64,000 bases of DNA from Lycorma delicatula (lineage: Eukaryota; Arthropoda; Insecta; Hemiptera; Fulgoridae). The stretch spans positions 11,136,522 to 11,200,521 of the forward strand of contig NC_134465.1 of the NCBI RefSeq assembly GCF_047948215.1, read 5' to 3'. How positions within the stretch are numbered: position 1 is the stretch's first letter; every line of letters begins with the position of its first letter. A program made the translations under genes and the position numbers. Shown here one piece after another: positions 1 to 10,885 of the stretch. Below the pieces are notes generated by a model. That model was not told the origin of the DNA. It saw only the letters and a list, made by a program, of their open reading frames with translations, and made no database searches.

Positions 1-245
1 AGAAGCATTTGGAAAAATATAGTTAAAAGAAGAGACAGACTTATAGGCCACATACTAAGGCATCCTGGAATAGTCGCTTTAATATTGGAAGGACAGGTAG
101 AAGGGAAAAATTGTGTAGGCAGGCCACGTTTGGAGTGTGTAAAACAAATTGTTGGGGATGTAGGATGTAGAGGGTATACTGAAATGAAACGACTAGCACT
201 AGAAAGGGAATCTTGAAGAGCTGCATCAAACCAGTCAAATGACTG
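1..245 (+). pseudogene. 3' end of a LINE reverse-transcriptase ORF (fragment)
   Basis: Reads on the plus strand as the C-terminal tail of the endonuclease/reverse-transcriptase proteins common in insect genomes. Visible strings are KRRDRLIGHILRHPG, ILEGQVEGKN, GRPRLECVKQIVGDVGC and RAASNQSND, the last being the usual end of such proteins. One frame carries it to position 213, where a TGA interrupts just before the last dozen codons. The window cuts off everything upstream. A short A-rich stretch follows at about 246-262. This is a relic with no intact ORF. The clade (RTE-like or relative) is not settled by so short a piece. Confidence 0.75.
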
Positions 246-341
246 AAGGCAAAAAATTAAAAACTTTAATTATTAAATAATAAAGCATTTGTTGAAGACT
301 CAGTTTTTTGCAGAAATGTGGAAATTTGCAAATTAAACAAT

Positions 342-1380
342 TACTAAAAGCTTAGAAAAGTTTTCTAATCTTAGAAAAGTTCAAATCTGGAAAGAGGGAA
401 ATTGATTGGAAAGATGCTTTCATACATCCTTTCCATAAAAAAGGTAATAAAAAAAAACATAAATCTATAGATGCATCCAGAGCCATTTCATTGTTACCTG
501 TAACTTTTAAAATTTTATCAAAAAAAATTTTAATATTAGGTAAGAACAATTAATTAGAACCCAAAATTGGAGAATTCCAGGGAGGTTTCAGAAAGGGATG
601 GTTTTCTGAGCAAATTTTTAGTTTTAGTTTAAAATAAATTTTGTTCAGCATATTAGAGGAATTTTGAGTAAACAATAAAACGCTGAATTTAGTAAAAGAA
701 ACCTTTACAAATACTTTCTCAAAAATAGAATTTCAAGGACTAAGTTCTGAACCTTTTGAAATTAAAACAGGCATGAGGCAAGGTGATTGCCCTTACTGTT
801 CAATATAGTCTTGGAAAAAGTAATTGGAGAAATGAACAAACAGATGGAGATTTTAAAGTTAGAAAATGTGAAACTACGAAGAAAGGATAAGAATCTCAAA
901 ATCAATTGTTTGGCCTTTGTAGGTAATCTGGCAATTTTGTCCTCAGATATTAAAACTGCAGAAATTCAAAGTAATCTTTTATAAATGTTAGCTAAAAAAC
1001 AGGTTTATAAATTTCTAAGTTTAAAACATAAAAAACTAAGTTTATGACAAATATTAAAATGTTTGAAAATGTTAAAAACCAAATATGGAAAAATTAATAA
1101 AGTGAATAAATTTAAATATCTAGGTGAGATAAATAAACCCATGCTTTAGATAAAGAATCAAATACAATTAGATCTAGTAAAGTGGGTCTTATACACTTAA
1201 AAAAAGCATTTTGTACAATAAAAAAATCAATTTCCAGAAAAACAAAAATTACGTGTTATATTACAGTTATTATACCTGAATGTCTGTATGTCTATATCAT
1301 ACCTGAGTGTTTGTGTATGAATAAAAATAATCTTAGAAATAAATCTATAAATATTATTTTAGAAAACAGGAAAAAATGAA
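342..1380 (+). pseudogene. degenerate RTE-like LINE reverse transcriptase
   Basis: An old plus-strand reverse-transcriptase relic with many stops and frame shifts. Pieces in the expected order are FIHPFHKKGN and SRAISLLPVTFKILSKK (fingers), GEFQGGFRKGW (the FR-G motif), FEIKTGMRQGD at about 757-790 (the GxxQGD motif), then CLAFVGNLAIL at about 907-940 where the catalytic FADDLA box should be. The two aspartates are replaced there, so the site is dead. KFKYLGEI at about 1108 and ITVIIPECLYV at about 1262 are the usual downstream landmarks. Length and motif order fit the reverse-transcriptase domain only. The endonuclease end is missing. Confidence 0.75.
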
Positions 1381-3435
1381 AAAGAAATATGATTACAGAT
1401 GGAGTGAAGAGAAAAAGTGAAACATGAGAAAAAATGAAGAAAAATTGGGAAGAAGGAAAGTCAAAAGTGAAAAAATGAATAAGATATTTATTTATTGTGG
1501 TCCTTAGGTGGCTAATTCAAGAAGAAAAAATGATGATGTTGATGGTTATATCTACTCAAAAGTTTAATTTTATGTATAGAGATTAATCAGTTATTAATTT
1601 TTTTAAATGTTCATATTATACTAATTGCAAAGACCATTAGATTTTCATAACTGATGGGTTCTGGGGGACCAAGGATGGGTCACCCATGAAGTTTGCCATT
1701 CGCTTCAAACACACAAATTTTGAAAAAGAATGTCATCATAAAAATATTAGCTATTAATTTTATAATTAAAATGATTGAACACTTTTTTTTATAAAGAACA
1801 GGTCTAATTTTACAATGTTTGAATTTTTTGATTGAGAAGGCTAAGGTGCATGAGATCTTAAATTTATGATAAAATGATAGATAAAATTTGTGTTTTATCC
1901 ACTCATATGTAGTTGAGTTTCATTTTGAGAATATAAATAAAATTTTAACATCCAAGAGAGGTATAAGAAAGAGGTATAGTTAAATCAACAAATCTTATCA
2001 TTATAATGTATTTTTATAAATTTATTTGTTTTATAACATAAACTAAGCACTTTCATATAAAAGCTTTAATCTGCATTTAATTATTGTATGGACATTTGCA
2101 ATTTCTGTAAGATTTCTAGAATTTTAATTGTTTATTGGAAAATATAATTACATGTGTTGCTGCATTTCATATAAAAATTTTCATAAATATACAATTTTTT
2201 TTTTTGTTATTTTATCATTATTGTTTAATTACACACATCTTCTTCTATAGACCTTTACAGGTCTTATAACTAATGGAATACAATACTGATCAGATAATTA
2301 TTCCGTGAAATGCACTTATTTTATCTGTAACCAATTATGAAACTAAATCCACTTTTCTCTGAGTTAAAAAGAAAGTAACCGTGTATAAATATGTACTTTG
2401 TATATAGTGAATTAATTATCTATGTCTTTAAATAGTAGTTGGAATATTTAATAGATTATTTCATATGCAACTATTATTAATTGTGCATCTTATAGTTAAT
2501 AAAATTGCTTTTATTTTTTTTTGTTTTCTTAATTCAGAAATTTTCAGTTTCTGTAATATTCATTGACCCATAAATTTATAGACATCCTTCTTTGGATACC
2601 CCATATCTTCTGTTAACCACCTGCCAACAAATATTAAGTATTTAATTGACTGTTTTTATCATCCAATAATATCACAGCTGCAAAGATTGTAGTTTATTTA
2701 ACAAGACTTAAGTAACACACAAAAAGCAAAATTGTTTTAAAAGAACACAGTATCCCATGCATGGTCTTTCAGAGAAGTGAAAATATTCTTTCTATTGCCT
2801 TCTTCAGTAAGTCAGATTATCTACTGCTGATCTTCAGAACAAGGCTACCTACTAAATTCACACAATATTCAGCTCTTCAGGTGATACTGTCACTTAGTGA
2901 TATTTTCACAGGGACTAACTGATTAATAACAATCATTGCTCTCTAATAAAGCAGGTCTGATTGGTGCCTCTTGCACCGATCAAAACACATGAAGGTGCTT
3001 CATGTGTATTTAAGTCATTAAGAGTCTGAAAAAAATAATATATATAAATGCTGCAATACTCAATAAAATGCTATTGGCACTGTGTTAAAAAAAGTAATAT
3101 TTGTATCCCCCTTTATATTCCAGTTATTTGTACAGTAATACTTTGAAATGTTGCATTTTTAACAAGCCAAAACCTAATCAACATCTTCTGGGTGAGTTTC
3201 AATCCAAACTTTTGAATAAATTCAAAATATGACTGATAGATCTAAACAAGAAGGTTCAGACAAATTACATATTTTATTAGTCTTACAAACCAACATTTTT
3301 ATTAATGAGGAACATTTAACACTAATACCTCTATACATCTCTTTAGCAGTAGCTAATGCAAACCCCCTGTTCTATTAAGATAATGTCACACTACCTGAAA
3401 AATCCACAACTCAGCTGAAAATTTCAAAAGTATGT
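1381..3435. other. AT-rich non-coding stretch
   Basis: No supported coding region. Contents are AT-rich sequence, short T and A runs, a small hairpin near 2986-3006 (ACACATGAAG paired with CTTCATGTGT) and a slightly GC-richer part at about 2750-3010 that resembles another place in the window and is listed separately. Confidence 0.5.
2785..2960. repeat. diverged dispersed repeat, copy 1 (unclassified)
   Basis: Resembles 24960-25085 in the same orientation. Both contain TTGCCTTCTT, then AATATTCAGC, then GGGACT(A/G)ACTG, then ATCATT(G/A)CTCT in the same order with similar spacing. No coding sense or terminal repeats are visible. It may be part of an old SINE or a non-coding DNA-transposon end. 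The match was made by eye and is weak. Confidence 0.35.
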
Positions 3436-3767
3436 ATTTTATTGCTGATAACTGCAATGTACAAGTCAGTTTGTCTTTCTGTGTATTTGTGAGTGAGTGC
3501 GCGCGCGCGACCGTGTGTAGCTTTCCCCCTCTGACCCCCTCTGGCTGTGTGTGTTATTTTCCTTCCTTTATTTTTTAAAACTCCACTCTCTAAAATTCTC
3601 ATGTATAAAAACAAAATGTTGTGTTGGGGTTATCTCTGTCTGTCTTTCTCTCTGTGTGTGAGTGTGTGTGTTCATTTCTCACCACCATACTAACTGTATG
3701 TATGTGTGTTTTTTTCCTAACTTTATTTTCTCAAACTGCTTTCTCTAAAACTCTCCCGTATAAAAAC

Positions 3768-3772
<5 letters not shown>
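3436..3772. repeat. left remnant of the GT-rich minisatellite array
   Basis: About two units of the same tandem repeat that resumes at 9672. Each unit has a (GT)n stretch, then TTTTCCTNNCTTTATTTTCT, then an AAACT-C-CTCTCTAAAACTCTC block, then TGTATAAAAACAAAAT. The final unit breaks off inside the ACAAAAT motif, exactly where the I-clade LINE begins with its poly(T). A (CG)n patch lies at about 3500-3509. Confidence 0.85.
3763..3772. repeat. target site duplication, left copy
   Basis: AAAACAAAAT just before the long T run. The same ten bases stand at 9672-9681. Removing the LINE and one copy restores TATAAAAACAAAATATTG, the normal junction seen in many intact satellite units, for example near 13201. 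Confidence 0.85.
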
Positions 3773-3800
<28 letters not shown>

Positions 3801-3832
3801 GGGCGAAAAACGAATAGTCGTTATCATCGCCC
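3801..3832 (-). promoter_or_regulatory. 3'-terminal stem-loop of the LINE
   Basis: On the element's RNA strand an outer stem GGGCGA/TCGCCC encloses an inner stem AACGA/TCGTT with loop CTAT. A small internal bulge (TGAT opposite TT) separates the two stems. It stands immediately before the poly(A). The same 32-base structure occurs at 56153-56184 in a diverged copy. A 3' hairpin just before the tail is a plausible recognition site for the reverse transcriptase during target-primed reverse transcription; that role is inferred. Confidence 0.75.
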
Positions 3833-3897
3833 GGAAAATCGATAAATAAATAAAAGTAATTAAAACTTAAAACTACTATCTCAGGAAATCAAATCCG

Positions 3898-3920
3898 GAA
3901 TGGGTGTAAAAGGCCCATTC
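3898..3920 (-). promoter_or_regulatory. 3' UTR stem-loop 1 of the LINE
   Basis: Plus-strand stem GAATGGG/CCCATTC (7 bp) with the 9-base loop TGTAAAAGG. Its loop is nearly identical to that of the stem-loop at 4105-4137, although the stems differ. Confidence 0.6.
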
Positions 3921-4104
3921 TCAGATAACAAAAATACTAACATGTAACTTAAAACTATGTTAAAAACTATCATATTAAAACTAAATAAAACTTAAAACTA
4001 AAAAAGGAGATAAAACTTACAACTAATATCACAAAAATCTTACAACTAATATCACAGACAGTCATTAAAATATAAAAAAAAATAACTTATAAAATTTAAC
4101 AGAT

Positions 4105-4137
4105 TCCGATAAGGAGTTTAAAAGGCTCCTAATCGGA
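4105..4137 (-). promoter_or_regulatory. 3' UTR stem-loop 2 of the LINE
   Basis: Plus-strand stem TCCGAT-A-AGGAG paired with CTCCT-A-ATCGGA, 11 pairs with one A/A mismatch, and the 9-base loop TTTAAAAGG. The loop differs by one base from the loop of the stem-loop at 3898-3920. Confidence 0.65.
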
Positions 4138-4229
4138 TAAAAAAAATTAAACATTCAGAGAAAAAAATAAATAAATAAAAAATAAACTTATTTAGAAACT
4201 AAAAGTATTAAAAAATATAAGCAACAATA

Positions 4230-7200
4230 TTAAATTTTTTGTATTAACCCTATACTATGCAAAAACAGAAACATCCGGTTTAAAACCTCTTTATCATTAC
4301 CCAAGATACCATGGATGTTTCTGGGTAGTTTAAATTTACGACGCAATGCCGCATAACATATGCAGTCCACGAGTATGTGGCGCACAGTCACGCGGCAGTT
4401 GCATCGTGCGCATAGAGGTGGTTGTCCTCTTGTAAACAGGTACTCGTGTGTGACCCTCGTGTGTCCAATCCGCAATCGACAGAGAACTACTTCCTCACGC
4501 CGGGATTTTCTGTATGAGGAGTCCCATGTTAACACAGAATCTTTAATCTGACGGAGTTTATTATCAATGGTAGCCGTCCAACCACCTTGCCACCTTGCTC
4601 TTAATAATTGTTTTACATAATTAATGAAATCAGAAGTAGCAACTCGGGTGGTGAAAGGAGGCTGGTTACATGCTTCTTTGGCAGCGGAATCAGCATGTTC
4701 ATTACATGGAATCACTACGTGGCTAGGGACCCGGCAAAAACTTAATTCTGTGTTGCGATTATTCAACTCAGCGTTTGCCTTGTAAATTTCAATGACGATA
4801 GGATGTTTAGAATAAAAGTTTTTTAAGGCTTGGAGAGCACTACACGAGTCACTGCAAATAAGAATTTTTCTATATTTAGGGTTAATGATGTTTAGAGCCT
4901 TATTTATAGCGTATAGTTCAGCGGTAAACACACTCGTAATACCGGGTAGACCAAACATATAAGTTCTCTCATTGACAACAAATGCACACCCAACTCTATC
5001 GTTTTGTTTCGATCCATCAGTGTATACAACCGCATCTGGTTTCATCTTGGAGAGAATACACTGAAAGATTTGCTGGAAGATAATAGGTAGTGTTGATTGT
5101 TTATTGTATGTAGTCAGGTCAAAATTAAAATTTATGAGGTTTATTCTCCATGGAGGATATGAGCAAGGATACACAGGAAAGAATGACAGTGTGTCAACAT
5201 TTATATGCTGCAGCAGACGCCAGGTACGGACACCTACAGGTGCAGTACGACGTGGATGGTCCTCATACTTTCCTAGATTAGGATTTCTAAAGACCGAGTC
5301 AAGAACCGGGTGATTTGGCTGTCCTCTGAGACGAGCAAAATAAGATAATAAGAGCTGGTCTCGTCTATCCCAAAGTGATGGTTCACCACAGTCTACAAGT
5401 AAGCTTGCGACAGGACTTGATCTAAACGCGCCTGTGGCAAGCCGAAGGAAAGCATGATGTACACTATCCAGCATTTTAAGCACGGTTTGACGAGCTGAAG
5501 AGTAGGCGACACAACCATAATCTAAACGGGAGCGAACTAAGGAATAGTAAAAAGTATCATACATGATACGGCTCCCCAGTTGGTGTTAGTAAGGACTCGC
5601 ATCATATCTAGAAGTTTGGAACATTTTGTTTTCAATTCTTTTAAATGTTTGACCCAAGTAAGACGGTTATCAAAAAATAAACCTAAAAACTTGACGTAAG
5701 TAGAGATAGTAATAGTCTCTCCGTTCAGAAATATTTGTGGAATAGAAGGGTTTCGTAGCCGAGAAAAAACTACACATTTTGTTTTTTCAGATGAAAATGT
5801 GAAACCAGTAATCCTGGACCAAGCTTCAAGGTGAAATATAGTGTTCTGAAGTAGTCTCTCTGCTGTAGGTGCTGAACGACTTGCAATGTAGATAGCAAAG
5901 TCATCAGCAAATAGAGAGCATGAGACAGGAGCCTGCACACATTTGGTAATATCGTTTATGGCTACAGAAAATAAGGTGGCACTTAATACACTACCTTGGG
6001 GCACTCCATTCTCCAAGATGACACTACCTGAGAGCGAATCATCCACACGAACACGAGCCGTTCGGTGATTTAAGAATCCCCGGATAAAAGCAAGCATATT
6101 GCCCTTGATTCCCCATTCTTTGAGAGTGTTAAGAATACCACGTCGCCAGGCTGTGTCATACGCCTTTTTTATATCGAAGAAGATAGCGACGAGGTGCTGC
6201 TGATTTATGAAAGCGTTTTGTATGGCTGTTTCTAGTGACACTAAATGGTCAATGGAAGATCGTCCTTGTCGAAAACCACACTGTTCTGGAGATAGAAAGC
6301 CATGTTTCTCCAAGTACCATGTAAGTCTGCGGTTTACCATTCTCTCCATTATTTTACACAAAACGCTTGTTAATGAAATAGGGCGGTAGCTTGAGGGGTT
6401 CGTTTGGTCTTTACCAGGTTTTAGTACTGGTATAATAAATGCTTCTGACCAGCCGGGTGGGAAGACTTGTTCGGAGAATAAACCGTTGAAAATATTCAGA
6501 AGTTGTCGTAGTGCCGAATTAGGAAGGTGTGAAAGCATGGAAAGGCGAATGTTGTCCGATCCAGGGGAAGTGTCCCGTGAATTTTTAAGTGCATGTAACA
6601 ATTCTTTAAATACGAATGGAGTGTTTAATTCACCAACCGAATCACCAATGTTTAACGATAATACTTCTATTTGTATCTTGTACCGTTGAAAATCGTTATT
6701 ATATGATGAGGTGAGAGACACCGAGCGGAAAGATTTTGCTAGACTATTTGCCACTTCCGAGGATGATGAAAGGAGTTACCTTCATCAATAAGACCGAGAA
6801 TAGATTGTTTCGGTGATCCGAAAATTGCACGAATTTTCTTCCATACAGTAGACGTGGGAGTAGTGCGTGAGATAGTGCTCACGTATTTCGTCCATGAATT
6901 CCTCTTAGCGTCCAAGAATACTCGACGGCACACCGCTCTAGCCCTGCGGTATAAATTTAGATGTTCTGTTGTAGGCCTACGATTAAATTTACATAGTGCT
7001 TGTCATCGATTCCTAATAGCATTTTTGCAATCATCGTTCCACCGTGGAACGAAAGGACGTCTAGGATTACCCGATGTTTGTGGGATATATCTGTTGGCAT
7101 TCTCAAATATCATGGACGTAAAAGAAGAATATTGATCGAGGATGTTCACTCCATCGTCATACTGAGATTGGAATGCTTTATGGTATCCACTCAAATGCCT

Positions 7201-7873
7201 GCCTTTTCAACAATCCATCTCCGTGGCCTTCTTTTAATCTCGCAGTCTACACCGAAACCAATAATAATTGGTCTATGATCACTGCCGTGAAAATCATCAC
7301 AAACAGACCAATTAAAATGAGGGAGCACATTCGGTGAGCATATGGAAAGATCAAGGTTAGATACAGTACCAGTTGATAAGGACATGAATGTGTGTGATCC
7401 ATTATTCAGTAGGCAAAGGTCAAAATCTTGTCTCAATCTGTTTATCATATTTCCTCGAGCGGAGCAGAAGCTTGAGCCCCAGGAAATATGATGGGCATTG
7501 AAGTCTCCTACTATTAACGATGGAGATAGTATTTGCGTGAGGAGATTTGAGACATCTAAAGCACTGAACTCAGTGTTCGGTGAGAGATACAGATTGCAGA
7601 TATGCAATTTGAAGGGAATAGAGACCATTACTGCAATAGCAGGAATGACAGTGGTTAGTTGAATTCTTGTAGCTGACACCCCATTCTTCATGAAAATCTG
7701 TCTACTAGGCAGTCGTATCTCTCACAGAAGTATCCTCTGAGTGTAATTCGGTCATGTTGTAGAAGGTGAGTTTCTTGGAAACACATGATTAGTGGATCAT
7801 GTGTGTGCGCTAGTACTCTAATATCTTCAATGCGGGACCGAATACCTCTAACATTCCACTGAATAATGTTCAT
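4230..7873 (-). pseudogene. LINE ORF2: endonuclease, reverse transcriptase and RNase H (broken)
   Basis: The pol-like protein of the I-clade LINE, which would nick the target and copy the element RNA. It begins MNIIQWNVRGIRS at 7873. Endonuclease (7873-about 7230): CFQETHL, LYLSPNT, VGDFNAHHISWG and GSDHRPIII. Reverse transcriptase (about 6450-5700): RPISLTS, GFRQGRS, FFDIKKAYD, GVPQGSVLS and the catalytic LFADDFAIY, all intact. RNase H (about 5030-4660): YTDGSKQ, FTAELYAINKA, ICSDSCSAL and NEHADSAAK. A C-terminal CARC...HILVDC zinc motif lies near 4400. Breaks: a frame change with likely deletion near 7690, frame changes near 7193, 6745 and 5555 (the last with about eight residues missing after NTNWGA), and a TGA at 7003-7005. 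Catalytic residues are kept and the damage is recent-looking. Confidence 0.9.
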
Positions 7874-7958
7874 TAGTGTAAAAATAAATAAAAAAATAAA
7901 TTTCGGAAATTACATAAAAATTAGTTGTACGTGATTCGGTTTTTCTTTTTTGTATTTT

Positions 7959-9394
7959 TTATTTTAAAGAACTCCGATGCCCTAGGGTCGGGTGGTTCTT
8001 CAACCATATCTCCAGTATATGAGGTGATGGTGGAGGAGATTTATTTGAATGGGATGCTGTAGTTGACATCCCAGAGGAGATAGTTATGTGGGTTCCCTTT
8101 ATGGGGAGCTTATTAGGTGGCTTACTGCCAGCTGTGATAGTCGCTATTCGTGCCGGTACGACTTTGGGTATAGGAACTTTCGTATGTATCATACTGTTTG
8201 ATTCACTAACTGCGACGGAGGACTTTTTATTCATTTTTGTCAGCTCTGAGATAGTGGCTGTAAGTGAAGCTACTTGATCAGATATTATCTAAACAAGTTT
8301 TTTAAGCACATTGCAGGATCCGCACTGCTGATTATTAACATTTGTAGGAATTTGTTTAGATGTAGCGGTGGCAAAAGATACGTCTGGTTTAACCAGGTTC
8401 CGTGAATTGTTTATCTTTTATATTCTCTACGTGCAGCCGGAAAAGATAGTTTTTGCTCCGTACAGATTTTGAGAATTGCCTTTTCTTCTTTAAAAGTTGG
8501 GCAATCTCGGGAGCGGGCTGTACGTGGACCACTGCAGTTTGCACATTATTCACTTTCTTCGCAGTTAATGTCGTTGTGACCTTCTTTACCACATCGAGCA
8601 CAGATCTCAGTTTTCGTGCAAGATGTTGTAGTGTGACCAAAACCTTGGCATCTGAAACATCGCCGTGGGTTGGGTATGAATGATCGTACCCGAACCGAGA
8701 GGTAACCCACTTTAATCTTTTCTGGTGGCACAGGGAGATTGAATGTTAATATAAGAGACGGTGTCGGTTCTTCTGTTCCGTTCTGCCGTTTCATTATACG
8801 TTTCACTTCAACAACGTCTTGGTGGCAAAGCTCATCAACTATTTCCGAGATATCTATATCTAGAAGGTCTCTACAAAAAATTACACCCCGGCTCGTATTT
8901 AACGTTTTGTGGCATTCTGCACTTATATTTATACCACCCATATTACGGAGACGTAAGATAGATCGACTCTGTTCATCGTTGAATGTTTCAACTAGAATCG
9001 ATCCGTCGCGTAATTTCCTGATATTCTTCGGGGAGCCACTTGCACCTGTTATCGTTTTGTTAATTAAAAAAGGTGAAACCTTTTGAAGGGAGCCACCTTC
9101 CTGACCATTTCTGAGAACAACGAATCTAATATTTTTATATTTCGATTCTAACAAGTTGTGGTTCTCTTCAGTAGGACTTTTATCCTCGTCAGACAAAGCT
9201 GATCGAGGTCTTAATTTGGTGGTTTTTTCAGATGGACCACCAACCATCTTGGGATTTAATATAGGATCAGAAATTTTGGTCCCACGAGTACCGGCGAAAA
9301 ATGGACCACTCCAGCAGAGCGCACGCGTACTGGAGCTAGAACTAAGTACAACTGGGTTTGCCCTGGTGCCCAGAGGACATCGTTCAAGACTCAC
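7959..9394 (-). pseudogene. LINE ORF1: nucleic-acid-binding protein with CCHC knuckles (broken)
   Basis: The gag-like protein expected to coat the element RNA. A continuous frame runs from about 9394 to a TAA at 8546. Near its end are two knuckles, CFRCQGFGHTTTSC and CARCGKEGHNDINC. The same frame continues past the TAA with a third, CANCSGPRTARSRDC, so the TAA is an in-frame nonsense change. A second in-frame TAA follows REYKR near 8417, and the last part ends at 7959. The C-terminal part has a possible short coiled coil (DQVASLTATISEL) and a Ser/Pro-rich segment. The start is uncertain: the frame opens at a GTG, which is not a normal eukaryotic start, so the true start may lie in another frame upstream near 9460. 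Confidence 0.8.
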
Positions 9395-9641
9395 TACGTA
9401 GACCCATCGGCACGATTTGTTCCCACCTTGGGTTACGGTTGCATTTCGTAAGATGTCGCAACACCACCGAGTGTTAATGTAAGAAATATCAGTGTAGGAT
9501 GTTGTTGTGTTATTGTGTATGTTGTAATTTATGTAGTGTTCTTGGTGTAGTATATGTGTATAATGTAAACTGTTCTGCAGATCACTGTATAGTGGGAAGA
9601 ATAGCTGCAGAGGCTAGGCCCGTGGGGACGCCAACCCCCAA

Positions 9642-9671
9642 AGTCTTAAAGAATAAGACTCCCCGTCGGGG
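9642..9671 (-). promoter_or_regulatory. two adjacent hairpins at the LINE 5' end
   Basis: Position 9671 is the first base of the element RNA. The RNA opens with CCCC-GAC-GGGG (9671-9661), followed with no spacer by AGTCTTA-TTCTT-TAAGACT (9660-9642), a perfect 7-bp stem. A G/C-rich block (GGGG at 9624-9627 and CCCCC at 9635-9639 on the plus strand) could form a third stem. Presence of both defined ends argues against 5' truncation. Internal promoters of such LINEs lie in the first bases, but no known promoter motif is recognised here. Confidence 0.6.
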
Positions 9672-9681
9672 AAAACAAAAT
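9672..9681. repeat. target site duplication, right copy
   Basis: AAAACAAAAT directly after the 5' end of the LINE (GGGG at 9668-9671). It is the partner of 3763-3772 and the start of the resumed satellite unit. Confidence 0.85.
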
Positions 9682-9709
9682 ATTGTGAGGAGGTTGTGTC
9701 TGTCTTTCT

Positions 9710-9761
<52 letters not shown>

Positions 9762-10469
9762 CTCACCCCCTCTCTATGTTTGCGTGTTTGTAGTTTTCCT
9801 ATCTTCATATTCTGAAAGTCCTCTCTCTAAAACTCTCATGTATATAAACAAAATATTGTGAGGGGTTTATGTCTGTCTGTCTGTGAGTGTGTGTGTGTGT
9901 GTGTGTGGGTGGGTGCGCGCGCGTGTGTCTGTATATCTCTCACCCCCTCTCTATCACTGTGTGTGTTGTTTTCCTACCTTTTTTTCTAAAATTCCTACTT
10001 CTAAAACTCTTCTGTATAAAAGCAAATTATCGTGCGGGGTGATTGTGTATGTGTGAACACGCGTGTGTGTATGTATATCTCTCATTCCCTCTCCATTTTT
10101 CTGTGTGATTTTTCCCAACCTTTATTTTCTAAAACTCCTCTCTTTAAAACTATCGTGTATAAAAACGCGCGGGTGTGTGTGTATCTCTCACCCTTTCTTT
10201 ATCTGTGCGTCTGTATTGTTTTCCTACCTTTTTTTTCTAAAACTCCTCACTCTAAATCTCTCCTGTATAAAAACAAATTATTATGAGGGGATTATGTCTC
10301 TCTGTCTGTCTGTGTGTTTGTGTGCGTGTGTGTGTGTATGGTTCACCCCCTCTCTATTTGTGTGTGCTTGTGTGTATTTCCTACCTTTATTTTCTAAAAC
10401 TGCTCTCTCAGAATCTCTCCTGTATAAACCCAAAATATTGTGAGGGAGTTATGTCTGTCTCTCTCTCTA

Positions 10470-10508
<39 letters not shown>

Positions 10509-10885
10509 CTCTCACCCTTTCTTTATCTGTGTGTCTGTATTGTTTTCCTACCTTTTTTTTCTAAAACTCCTCCCTCTAAATCTCTGCTGTATAAAAACAA
10601 ACTATTGAGAGTAATTCCCTCTCTGTCTGTCTGTTTGTGTGTGTGTGTATGTGTGAGTATCTCTAACCCCCTCTCTTCGTGTGTATGTGTGTTGTTTTCC
10701 TATCTTTATTGTCTGAAACTCTTCTCTCTAAAATTCTCATGTATAAAAACAAAATATTGTGAGGGGGTTTGTCTGTCTGACTGTCAGTGTGTGTGTGTCT
10801 CTGTATATCTCTCACCCCTTCTATCTGTGTCTGTGTTTTGTTTTCCTACCTTTTTTTCTAATACTCCTATCTCTAAAACTTTCCT

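Larger units (their letters stand above)
3773..9671 (-). mobile_element. near full-length I-clade non-LTR retrotransposon inserted in the minisatellite
   Basis: A 5.9-kb LINE in minus orientation. In its own 5'-to-3' order it has two hairpins at the 5' end (9671-9642), a 5' UTR, ORF1 with zinc knuckles (about 9394-7959), ORF2 with endonuclease, reverse transcriptase and RNase H (7873-4230), a 3' UTR with three stem-loops (4229-3801) and a poly(A) tail seen as T at 3772-3799. An RNase H domain after the reverse transcriptase together with a CCHC ORF1 is typical of the I superfamily (I/Nimb-like), as known for that group. Flanking 10-bp duplications mark target-primed insertion. Both ORFs carry stops or frame shifts, so this copy cannot encode its own machinery, yet it is little eroded and looks fairly young. 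Confidence 0.9.

Noticed and set aside
4360..9401. Plus-strand frames of 60-115 codons inside the LINE
   Set aside because: Antisense of the LINE ORF1 and ORF2, which have clear domains on the minus strand.
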